This document shows, one piece after another, positions 1 to 5,562 of a stretch of DNA of 7,472 nt. The position numbers and the translations under genes are program-made. Under the pieces are notes generated by a model. That model was not told the DNA's origin, did not search any database, and worked only from the letters and a program-made list of their open reading frames with translations. How positions within the stretch are numbered: position 1 is the stretch's first letter; each line of letters starts with the position of its first letter. This DNA comes from Anaerolineae bacterium (lineage in GTDB: Bacteria > Chloroflexota > Anaerolineae > J102), in assembly GCA_026992375.1 (NCBI GenBank), contig JALXAF010000433.1, positions 3,896 to 11,367 of the forward strand. Reading direction: 5' to 3'.

Positions 1-15
1 GGCGCTGTTTCTAGT

Positions 16-64
16 CGGGGGACTTTATCCCCCGGCGCTGGCGGCAGGCGCGAAGCGCCCCGCC
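16..64. repeat. two adjacent GC-rich hairpins
   Basis: The first hairpin pairs CGGGGGA (16-22) with TCCCCCG (28-34) around a 5-nt loop. The second pairs GGCGG (40-44) with CCGCC (60-64), then, after a CA bulge, GGCGC (47-51) with GCGCC (55-59) around GAA. Neither strand shows a T-run directly after a stem, so these are not classical intrinsic terminators. They lie about 120-170 nt past the PRPP synthetase stop and resemble REP-type intergenic palindromes. Function is unknown. Confidence 0.55.
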
Positions 65-118
65 AATGAATGGATTATTTTAACTTTCCAACTCATTTTG
101 GACACACCCATTTTTTTT

Positions 119-159
119 GTGTCTTCGTGGCAAAAAGTGATGATGAGACTTTAGTAGTT
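119..159. repeat. dispersed intergenic repeat, copy 1
   Basis: This 41-nt segment matches 3709-3749 at 36 of 41 positions in the same orientation, including an unbroken 21-nt stretch at its start. All five differences are transitions, with A/T here and G/C in the other copy. Both copies lie just past the stop codon of a minus-strand gene (PRPP synthetase here, the mutase large subunit there). The core, read on the minus strand, is TTTTTGCCACGAAGACAC. Confidence 0.75.
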
Positions 160-185
160 GCAGCCAGAGATAACTAAAACTAGAT

Positions 186-1154
186 TTATGTCTGAAACAT
201 CGCGCCAACGCTGACGCCCTGGTGGATGCGATGAATGGTTTCTCCCAGCAACGGGCCTACGCTCAGCACTTCCAGTTTATCGCCGATAATCTGTTTCTTT
301 TCTTCGGGGATAGGCAGGCTGTTGGTCACCACCAGATGATCAATGGGTGAGCCGCCCAGGCGCTCCGCCGCAGGGTCGGAAAAGACGGCGTGGGTGGCAA
401 AGGCGTAGATGTTGGTGGCTCCCGCCTGGCGAATGAAATGGGCGGCCTGGGTCAACGTGCCCGCAGTGTCGATTTCATCGTCGATGAGCATACAAGTCAG
501 CCCCTGCACATCTCCGATGAGATTGAACATCTCCGTTTTTCCGCCATCCAGGCTACGGCGTTTTTCGATGATAGCTAAGGGGAGGTTGAGCGCATGGGCG
601 AAATTCCGGGCCCGGCGCACCGCACCCACATCAGGAGCCACCACCACTGCATTCCGGTTCAGGCGTCTGCTTTTTACGTAATCGATGAAGAGATAACGGG
701 CCGTCAGCTCGTCGGTGGGAATGGTGAAGAAACCCTGGATCTGGCCCGCGTGCAGATCGATGGTGAGAAAACGATCCGCACCGGCCACGGTGATGAGGTC
801 CGCCAGCAATCGGGCGGTGATGGGCACCCGCGGCTGATCCTTCTTGTCGGTGCGCCCGTAGGCGTAGTAGGGCGCGACCGCGGTGATGCGCCCGGCGCTA
901 TCCCGATGCAACGCATCAATGGTGATGAGCAACTCCATCACCATATCGTTGACCGGGCGTCCTAATGGCTGGATCAGAAAAACATCCTTGCCCCGAACGC
1001 TCTGCTGAAGCTGGACAAAGATGTTCTCATTAGGAAATTTCTTGATACGGATGGGGGTGGGCCTGATCCGCAGATAATCACAGATATCCTCGGCGAGGTG
1101 AGGATGACAAGAGCCACTAACCACAGCGAGTTCACCATACAGGCCTTCAGACAC
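186..1154 (-). CDS. prs: ribose-phosphate pyrophosphokinase (PRPP synthetase)
   Basis: This cytosolic enzyme transfers pyrophosphate from ATP to ribose 5-phosphate, giving PRPP for purine, pyrimidine, histidine, tryptophan and NAD synthesis. From the GTG at 1154 the product is 322 aa, close to the usual bacterial length of about 315. Visible family motifs are FPNENIFVQL near 40-49, the PYYAYGRTDKKD segment near 95-106, DLHAGQIQGFF near 133-143, the KRR catalytic lysine/arginine segment near 198-200 and the PRPP-binding loop DDEIDTAGT near 225-233. An ATG at 1190 would add 12 residues but has no good ribosome binding site, while the GTG follows GGAGGT at the right distance. The gene follows meaB after about 100 nt and may share its transcript or use its own weak promoter. 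The family call is secure; the start is well supported but not certain. Confidence 0.95.
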   Translation of the reverse strand: MSEGLYGELAVVSGSCHPHLAEDICDYLRIRPTPIRIKKFPNENIFVQLQQSVRGKDVFLIQPLGRPVNDMVMELLITIDALHRDSAGRITAVAPYYAYGRTDKKDQPRVPITARLLADLITVAGADRFLTIDLHAGQIQGFFTIPTDELTARYLFIDYVKSRRLNRNAVVVAPDVGAVRRARNFAHALNLPLAIIEKRRSLDGGKTEMFNLIGDVQGLTCMLIDDEIDTAGTLTQAAHFIRQAGATNIYAFATHAVFSDPAAERLGGSPIDHLVVTNSLPIPEEKKQIIGDKLEVLSVGPLLGETIHRIHQGVSVGAMFQT

Positions 1155-1158
1155 GGGT

Positions 1159-1164
1159 ACCTCC
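1159..1164 (-). promoter_or_regulatory. ribosome binding site deciding the prs start
   Basis: The minus strand reads GGAGGTACCC then GTG (1154-1152), a near-perfect Shine-Dalgarno sequence with normal spacing. The alternative ATG at 1190 is preceded by C-rich sequence without such a motif. This favours the GTG start. Confidence 0.65.
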
Positions 1165-1228
1165 GGAGATGATAGACGTCGAATGATCATGACGGGGCGG
1201 GGGAATGGAGCAAGACGATGTCGGCGTC

Positions 1229-1256
1229 ATTATCCCATGGAAATCGCCATCCCCAA
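1229..1256 (-). promoter_or_regulatory. possible weak promoter before prs
   Basis: The minus strand carries TTGGGG (1256-1251), a 16-nt spacer and GATAAT (1234-1229), just past the meaB stop. The -10 matches TATAAT at 5 of 6 positions but the -35 only at 3 of 6. No terminator hairpin is visible after meaB, so readthrough from meaB is equally plausible. Confidence 0.3.
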
Positions 1257-1259
1257 AAA

Positions 1260-2279
1260 TTAGCCGTCGTTTTCGTGCACAAGCTGACGCACCGCGGTAT
1301 ACGGATCGAGCTCGCGTCGAGCCACGGCCGCCACCAGCGCTTCCAGTGCAGCGGGATCTGTGCGAGCGAGCAGGTCTTTCAGCAGATGATCTCGCAGGAT
1401 CATGCGCAACTCGGTGGCGGCCCGCAGGCGATCCCGCAGGATTCGTCCGCCGCTTTGTTCGAGATAGAGCCGGTGATTCTCGATGGCCTCGAACAGCGTA
1501 TCCGCGCCTTCGCCCGAGATGGCGACCGTTTTGATCACGGGCGGCGTCCAGCCTTGGGGCAGGTTCTCCGCCTCGGGCAGATTCACGGGCAACATGCGGC
1601 CGTGGTGCATCACCTGGAATTTCTCGGGCGCGCCCAGATTCAGCATCATCTTCAGGGCCATGACCGTGCGGTCAGCGCCATCGCGATCCGCCTTGTTCAC
1701 CGCAAAGATATCCGCGATCTCCAGCACGCCTGCTTTGATGGCCTGCACCTCGTCGCCCAGGCCCGGCGCTTCCACCACCACGGTGGTGTAGGCTGCGCTG
1801 GCGATCTCCACCTCGCTCTGGCCCACGCCCACCGTCTCGATGATGATGCGGTCGAAGCCCGCGGCGTCCAGCACCATGATCACATCAGCGGTGGCTTGCG
1901 CCAGCCCGCCCAGGCTGCCCCGAGTGGCCATCGAGCGGATGAACACGCCCGGATCGCCCGCCAGATCCCGCATCCGCACCCGATCGCCCAGCAGCGCGCC
2001 GCCGCTGAAGGGGCTGGTGGGATCGATGGCGATGACGCCCACAGTGAGATCGTTCTGGCGATAGATGCCCGCCAGCGCGTTGACCAGGGTGGATTTGCCG
2101 GTGCCCGGCGCGCCGGTGACGCCGATGATGTGCGCCCTGCCCGAGCGGGGATAGAGCGCTGCCAGCAGAGGCATGGCCAGTTCGGTGTTGTTTTCGATGT
2201 GAGAGATGACGCGGGCCAAGGCCCGGCGATTGCCCGCCTGCACGGCCTCGGTGAGGCCGGAAACTGTGGTCAAGTCCAT
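1260..2279 (-). CDS. meaB: MeaB-type G-protein chaperone of a B12-dependent acyl-CoA mutase
   Basis: This 339-aa cytosolic GTPase belongs to the MeaB/ArgK family, which gates delivery of adenosylcobalamin to acyl-CoA mutases and guards or rescues them from inactivation. The sequence shows a Walker A loop GAPGTGKS at 56-63, the family segment DPTSPFSGGALLGDRVRM at 86-103, ETVGVGQSE at 148-156 around the G3 region, the specificity motif NKAD at 195-198, and a helical C-terminal part (about 275-339) typical of the dimerisation arm. Length fits the family. The ATG at 2279 lies 2 nt past the stop of the B12-binding small-subunit gene, so the two are probably translationally coupled. The partner is presumably the mutase encoded here. 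Whether that is a methylmalonyl- or isobutyryl-type mutase cannot be decided from MeaB. Confidence 0.95.
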   Translation of the reverse strand: MDLTTVSGLTEAVQAGNRRALARVISHIENNTELAMPLLAALYPRSGRAHIIGVTGAPGTGKSTLVNALAGIYRQNDLTVGVIAIDPTSPFSGGALLGDRVRMRDLAGDPGVFIRSMATRGSLGGLAQATADVIMVLDAAGFDRIIIETVGVGQSEVEIASAAYTTVVVEAPGLGDEVQAIKAGVLEIADIFAVNKADRDGADRTVMALKMMLNLGAPEKFQVMHHGRMLPVNLPEAENLPQGWTPPVIKTVAISGEGADTLFEAIENHRLYLEQSGGRILRDRLRAATELRMILRDHLLKDLLARTDPAALEALVAAVARRELDPYTAVRQLVHENDG

Positions 2280-2281
2280 GA

Positions 2282-2686
2282 CTACGCCAACTCCCGCCCC
2301 AGCGCCTTTTCGATGGTCTCGACGATCTCCGGCGTGAGAGTGCCGGGACCGAAAACGCCGGCCACGCCCATATCTTTCAGGGCCTGCACATCCTCATCGG
2401 GGATGATGCCGCCCACTAGCACCACCACATCCCCCATGCCCAGTTCTTTCAGCTTCTCGATGACGCGCGGCACCAGGGCCATGTGCGCGCCCGAAAGAAT
2501 GGAGAGCCCCACCACGTCTACATCCTCTTGCAGTGCTGCCTCTGCGATCATGTCGGGGGTCTGACGGATGCCGGTGTAGATGACCTCGTAGCCGGAATCG
2601 CGCAGGGCCCGGGCGATGATCTTGGCCCCGCGGTCATGGCCATCCAGGCCCGGCTTGGCGACGAGTACGCGTACTTTTCGATCCAT
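2282..2686 (-). CDS. B12-binding small subunit of an acyl-CoA mutase
   Basis: This 134-aa protein is a stand-alone cobalamin-binding domain, equivalent to the C-terminal domain of single-chain methylmalonyl-CoA mutase and to small subunits such as IcmB or HcmB. The base-off/His-on motif DxHxxG is complete (Asp15, His17, Gly20); His17 should be the lower cobalt ligand. SxL follows at Ser62-Leu64 and the GG pair at 92-93. It should pair with the large subunit at 3761-5446 to form the active enzyme. The ATG has a good ribosome binding site, GAGGT, which lies inside the last codons and stop of the PIN toxin gene, leaving a 3-nt gap between the genes. MeaB follows 2 nt later. The family is certain; the substrate depends on the large subunit. 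Confidence 0.95.
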   Translation of the reverse strand: MDRKVRVLVAKPGLDGHDRGAKIIARALRDSGYEVIYTGIRQTPDMIAEAALQEDVDVVGLSILSGAHMALVPRVIEKLKELGMGDVVVLVGGIIPDEDVQALKDMGVAGVFGPGTLTPEIVETIEKALGRELA

Positions 2687-2689
2687 GTT

Positions 2690-3112
2690 TTACCTCGGTG
2701 AATAAATGTTGGGGAGTGTGTCGTACCCGAATTGACGGAAGTGATGATCGAAGGTGAATGCGTGGTTGATGCCATGAATCTCCATTATGGCAAGGCTGGT
2801 GCAATCCACAAATCCGAAATCTTTATCGTTGTAGCGTTTGAAAATCACCCATGCCAACTCCTCATGTGGTGTTTCAATTCGCACAATTCGCAGTTTTTTG
2901 CTGGCCCGCAAGCGCTCCATGAACCGGATGGCGACGGCGTGATTGGCTCGTCTGCGTAGCAGCGTCACTGTTTCTGACAAAATCCAGTTTGTCGTCACCC
3001 ACTGGAATTGTCTGGCCTCCTTTTGGGCAAAAGCCAAAGCGATATCGTGATATTGATCCCTGCTTGATTCCAGGGCCAGCCAGGCTGAGGAGTCGATGAA
3101 AAGTTGTTTCAT
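2690..3112 (-). CDS. vapC: PIN-domain toxin (VapC-like ribonuclease)
   Basis: This 140-aa protein is a single PIN domain, the Mg-dependent endoribonuclease fold of VapC toxins, which cleave tRNA or rRNA until bound by their antitoxin. Acidic catalytic residues are in place: Asp7 in FIDSSAW, Glu47 in LSETVTLL, Asp103 in GFVDCTS and Asp122 in FTFDHHF; Asp98 may contribute. The start overlaps the antitoxin stop by 4 nt (ATGA), the classic antitoxin-toxin arrangement. No key residue is missing, so the toxin looks active. The region is visibly more AT-rich than the flanking mutase genes, which suggests later arrival. The stop lies 3 nt before the mutase small subunit start. The RNA target cannot be told from sequence. 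Confidence 0.9.
   Translation of the reverse strand: MKQLFIDSSAWLALESSRDQYHDIALAFAQKEARQFQWVTTNWILSETVTLLRRRANHAVAIRFMERLRASKKLRIVRIETPHEELAWVIFKRYNDKDFGFVDCTSLAIMEIHGINHAFTFDHHFRQFGYDTLPNIYSPR
2692..2696 (-). promoter_or_regulatory. ribosome binding site of the mutase small subunit, within the toxin gene end
   Basis: The minus strand reads GAGGTAAAAC then ATG (2686). GAGGT is made from the last Pro-Arg codons (CCG AGG) and the first base of the TAA stop of the PIN toxin gene. Ribosomes ending the toxin would stop at this site, so translational coupling is likely. Confidence 0.7.
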
Positions 3113-3405
3113 CCTTCTTCGATTTCAGCCTTTGCCGATTCCGAAAGCGGTCCGTAAAGATACACATCGTGATTGACAGAGGCGTCCGTCAATCCTAAAT
3201 CCACCGGATCTGTACCTATCAGCCATAAAGGATCATCGTCATCCTCTTTGGGCAATTGACGGGCGACTTCCGAAGAGGTGATGTATTGCGCAGCGGCTTC
3301 ACGCAACACCTGAGCCATACTTTTATCTTTTTCAGCAGCGAGACGCTTGATGTCACGATACAATTGTTTAGGTAATCGGATGTTGGTTGTAACATATTCA
3401 GTCAT
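3109..3405 (-). CDS. ribbon-helix-helix antitoxin of the PIN toxin
   Basis: This 98-aa protein should bind DNA and neutralise the PIN toxin. Residues about 5-43 form a ribbon-helix-helix (CopG/Arc-like) unit: the strand TTNIRLPKQL followed by two helices ending near QYI. The acidic, less ordered C-terminal half (DDDD near 55-58, terminal EIEEG) fits a toxin-wrapping tail. The ATG has a strong ribosome binding site, GGAGGT (3417-3412). Upstream lie a sigma70-like promoter and a perfect 14-bp palindrome at the expected transcription start, as expected for autorepression by a dimer. The gene overlaps the toxin by 4 nt. The RHH fold is clear; the exact antitoxin family name is not. Confidence 0.85.
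   Translation of the reverse strand: MTEYVTTNIRLPKQLYRDIKRLAAEKDKSMAQVLREAAAQYITSSEVARQLPKEDDDDPLWLIGTDPVDLGLTDASVNHDVYLYGPLSESAKAEIEEG
3356..3367. promoter_or_regulatory. second operator-like site inside the antitoxin gene
   Basis: CGATACAATTGT repeats exactly the first 12 nt of the upstream operator (3421-3432), 65 bp away in the same orientation. It contains the palindrome ACAATTGT and falls in the codons for Lys-Gln-Leu-Tyr. It could be an auxiliary binding site for the antitoxin or a chance match constrained by coding. Confidence 0.35.
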
Positions 3406-3421
3406 GATTGCACCTCCATGC

Positions 3422-3456
3422 GATACAATTGTATCATGCTACATGAATAAGATCAA
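3422..3456 (-). promoter_or_regulatory. antitoxin-toxin promoter with palindromic operator
   Basis: The minus strand shows TTGATC (3456-3451), a 17-nt spacer and TACAAT (3433-3428), a good sigma70-type promoter ending close to the antitoxin start. The -10 lies inside a perfect 14-bp palindrome GATACAATTGTATC (3422-3435), where a ribbon-helix-helix dimer would block RNA polymerase. No terminator is seen between the toxin and the mutase small subunit, so this promoter probably also serves that gene and meaB. Confidence 0.65.
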
Positions 3457-3471
3457 AACTGGTTCTTTTGG

Positions 3472-3579
3472 ATTTCAGGGGGTGATATGCCGGGCGGATT
3501 GCGAATCCGCCCTGAGAGCTCTCTGCATCCAGCCGGATTCGCAATCCGGCTGGTGTGGTAAAGCCAACGCCCCTGAAAT
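3472..3579. repeat. palindromic MITE/REP-like element with terminal inverted repeats
   Basis: The element is bounded by ATTTCAGGGG (3472-3481) and its exact complement CCCCTGAAAT (3570-3579). Inside are two 9-bp hairpins with 3-nt loops: GGGCGGATT/AATCCGCCC (3492-3512, loop GCG) and AGCCGGATT/AATCCGGCT (3531-3551, loop CGC). A small palindrome GAGAGCTCTC (3514-3523) lies between them. The two hairpins share GGATT and AATCC arms and look like a diverged REP pair. There is no coding capacity. It lies between the mutase large-subunit gene and the toxin-antitoxin promoter, where it could hinder readthrough transcription. Confidence 0.6.
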
Positions 3580-3633
3580 TCTGTTGAGCCGCAAATCGTA
3601 ACTGCTAACGTACTTGACTTTACGTCGCCAAAA

Positions 3634-3721
3634 GCCACGAAGGCTCGAAGTTTTTCGAAGACACGGAGGAAAAACAAAGAAAAATACTTCGTGCCTTCAC
3701 CTTTCTTCGTGTCTTCGTGGC
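3634..3721. repeat. long imperfect inverted repeat past the mutase large-subunit gene
   Basis: Arms of 17 nt at 3634-3650 and 3705-3721 are complementary at 15 of 17 positions, on the theme GCCACGAAGACACGAAG, enclosing about 54 nt. On the minus strand the second arm is followed by TTTTGG, so the structure could act as a weak terminator for the large-subunit transcript. The right arm overlaps the dispersed repeat copy. Similar CACGAAG-rich segments are, from general knowledge, common intergenic repeats in environmental bacterial genomes. Confidence 0.5.
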
Positions 3722-3749
3722 AAAAAGTGGTGGCGAGACCTTGGTAGTT
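3709..3749. repeat. dispersed intergenic repeat, copy 2
   Basis: This copy matches 119-159 at 36 of 41 positions in the same orientation. It ends 11 nt past the stop of the mutase large-subunit gene, so both copies occupy the same relative place after a minus-strand gene. Confidence 0.75.
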
Positions 3750-3760
3750 ACCGCAAATCT

Positions 3761-5446
3761 TTAGAAGAAAACCGGCTCGTGGTATTCGCCGAAGACTTTG
3801 CGGAAGACGCCCATGATCTCGCCCAGGGTGGCGTAGACCTTGACCGCCTCGATGATGGGCGGCATCAGATTGACGTCGCCCCGGGCCGCGCCCTCCAGCT
3901 CGCGCAGGGCCTTTTGCACAGCGGCGTTGTCCCGCTCGGCCCGCACCCGGTTCAGCCGGGCCACCTGCCGCTCATAGCCCTCGGGGTCCATCTCCAGGAT
4001 GGGGATTTCGACAGGCTCCTCGGCCACATACTCATTGACACCCACCACCACGCGCTGGTGAGTGTCGATCTCCATCTGATAGCGGAATGCGGCCTCGGCG
4101 ATCTCCCGCTGGAAGAAGCCGTTTTCGATGCCGCGTACCACACCGCCCAGGGCCTCGATCTGGCGGAAGTACTCGTTGGCCTCCTCCTCCATCTGATTGG
4201 TGAGCTGTTCGAGATAGAAGGAGCCTGCCAGAGGATCGATGGTGTTGGGAACGCCCGATTCGTGGGCGATGATCTGCTGGGTGCGCAGGGCGATGGTGAC
4301 CGCCTTCTCACTGGGCAGAGCCAGGGCCTCGTCCATGCTGTTGGTGTGCAGGCTCTGCGTGCCGCCCAGCACCGCGGCCAGGGCCTGGATGGTCACCCGC
4401 ACGATGTTGTTCTCGGGCTGTTGGGCGGTGAGGGAGGCGCCCGCGGTTTGGGCGTGGGTGCGCAACATCCACGAACGTGGATTTTTGGCCCCGTATTTCT
4501 CCTTCATGGCCCGGGCCCAAATGCGCCGCGCCGCCCGGAATTTGGCGATCTCTTCGAAGAAATCGTTGTGTGCATTGAAGAAGAAGGAGAGCCGGGGCGC
4601 GAAATCGTCGATATCCAGCCCCCGCTCCAGGGCCGCCTCCACATACGCGAAGCCATCGGCCAGGGTGAAAGCCAGCTCCTGCACCGCGGTGCTGCCCGCT
4701 TCGCGGATGTGATAACCGCTGATGCTGATGGTGTTCCATTTGGGCAGCTCATTGGTGCCGAACTCGATGGTGTCGGTGACCAGACGCATGGAGGGCTCGG
4801 GCGGGAAGATGAACTCCTTTTGGGCGATGAATTCTTTGAGGATGTCGTTCTGGATGGTGCCCCGCAGGTTGCGCCGATCATAACCCTGCTTTTCTGCAGC
4901 CACGATGTACATGGCCCAGATGATGGCCGCGGGCGAGTTGATGGTCATGGAGGTGCTGACATCGCCCATGGGAATGCCGTCGAACAGCACTTCCATATCC
5001 GCCAGGGAGGAAACGGCCACGCCGCATTTGCCGAATTCGCCGATGGCTTCGGGCGCGTCGGTGTCGTAGCCGTAGAGGGTGGGCATGTCGAAGGCCACCG
5101 AAAGGCCCGTCTGGCCCTGTTCCAGCAGATATTTGAAGCGCTGATTGGTCTCCTCGGCCGTGCCGAACCCGGCGAACATGCGCATGGTCCACAGCCTGCC
5201 TCGATACATGGTGCTGTGCACGCCCCGGGTGTAAGGGAACTCTCCGGGCATCCCCAAATCCCGCTCGTAGTCCATCTCTTTGATATCCAGCGGCGTGTAG
5301 AGGCGATTCACGGGCACGGAGGAAGTGGTCATAAATTTCTTCATCCGCTCCGGGCGTTTCGCCAAAGTCTCTTTCAAAGTGGTGTCCGACCAGCGTTTCA
5401 GCGTCTGGCGCAGTCGTTGGAGTTGTTCTTCATTGAACAAAGGCAT
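3761..5446 (-). CDS. B12-dependent acyl-CoA mutase large subunit (methylmalonyl-CoA mutase family, isobutyryl-CoA mutase-like residues)
   Basis: This 561-aa protein is the substrate-binding TIM-barrel subunit of an adenosylcobalamin mutase that rearranges the carbon skeleton of an acyl-CoA. It lacks the B12 domain, which is encoded at 2282-2686; the 561 + 134 aa split resembles IcmA/IcmB and HcmA/HcmB. Family motifs include TMYRGRLWTMR (79-89), GTIQNDILKEF (197-206; Gln199), SISGYH (241-246; catalytic His246), RTHAQTAG (329-336) and GGTQSLHTNSMDEA (361-374). In methylmalonyl-CoA mutase Tyr89 (RQYAG) and Arg207 hold the substrate carboxylate; here the aligned residues are Phe91 (RMFAG) and Gln209 (AQKE), the pair known from isobutyryl-CoA mutase. 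Automated annotation would probably say methylmalonyl-CoA mutase; the substrate is open. The start at 5446 follows AGGGAGGT; the ATG at 5482 would add 12 unlikely residues. Confidence 0.93.
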   Translation of the reverse strand: MPLFNEEQLQRLRQTLKRWSDTTLKETLAKRPERMKKFMTTSSVPVNRLYTPLDIKEMDYERDLGMPGEFPYTRGVHSTMYRGRLWTMRMFAGFGTAEETNQRFKYLLEQGQTGLSVAFDMPTLYGYDTDAPEAIGEFGKCGVAVSSLADMEVLFDGIPMGDVSTSMTINSPAAIIWAMYIVAAEKQGYDRRNLRGTIQNDILKEFIAQKEFIFPPEPSMRLVTDTIEFGTNELPKWNTISISGYHIREAGSTAVQELAFTLADGFAYVEAALERGLDIDDFAPRLSFFFNAHNDFFEEIAKFRAARRIWARAMKEKYGAKNPRSWMLRTHAQTAGASLTAQQPENNIVRVTIQALAAVLGGTQSLHTNSMDEALALPSEKAVTIALRTQQIIAHESGVPNTIDPLAGSFYLEQLTNQMEEEANEYFRQIEALGGVVRGIENGFFQREIAEAAFRYQMEIDTHQRVVVGVNEYVAEEPVEIPILEMDPEGYERQVARLNRVRAERDNAAVQKALRELEGAARGDVNLMPPIIEAVKVYATLGEIMGVFRKVFGEYHEPVFF

Positions 5447-5451
5447 GGCCA

Positions 5452-5459
5452 ACCTCCCT
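5452..5459 (-). promoter_or_regulatory. ribosome binding site deciding the mutase large-subunit start
   Basis: The minus strand reads AGGGAGGT, five bases, then ATG (5446). This strong Shine-Dalgarno sequence selects the start giving MPLFNEEQL over the upstream in-frame ATG at 5482. Confidence 0.75.
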
Positions 5460-5497
5460 GGATGGTGCGGGCGGAAAATCAATATGAATTTGTGTTC

Positions 5498-5528
5498 ATT
5501 CTACACCACTTTCCCCATCTTGCGTCAA
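5498..5528 (-). promoter_or_regulatory. candidate promoter of the mutase large subunit
   Basis: The minus strand carries TTGACG (5528-5523), a 19-nt spacer and TAGAAT (5503-5498). Each box matches the sigma70 consensus at 5 of 6 positions, but the spacer is longer than ideal. The leader would be about 45 nt, too short for a cobalamin riboswitch. An inverted repeat, ATGAA (5484-5488) and TTCAT (5495-5499), overlaps the expected transcription start and could be an operator. Confidence 0.5.
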
Positions 5529-5562
5529 ATCGAGGGAGGGACGCGAATGGGGGCCAAACGCG

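Noticed and set aside
1218..2564. 448-codon open frame on the plus strand
   Set aside because: It is antisense to meaB and the B12-binding subunit. The composition is biased (His, Gln, Ala, Arg), there is no domain, and it crosses two real genes.
3492..3551. Possible CRISPR array
   Set aside because: There are only two palindromes with differing arms and one 18-nt gap; no regular repeat-spacer series and no cas genes.
5447..5562. Possible cobalamin riboswitch before the mutase large subunit
   Set aside because: The gap is only 116 nt, the likely leader about 45 nt, and no B12-box-like sequence is seen.
5523..5562. Possible intrinsic terminator after the L,D-transpeptidase gene
   Set aside because: The best stem (ACGCG/CGCGT) has five pairs, a long loop and no T-run after it.
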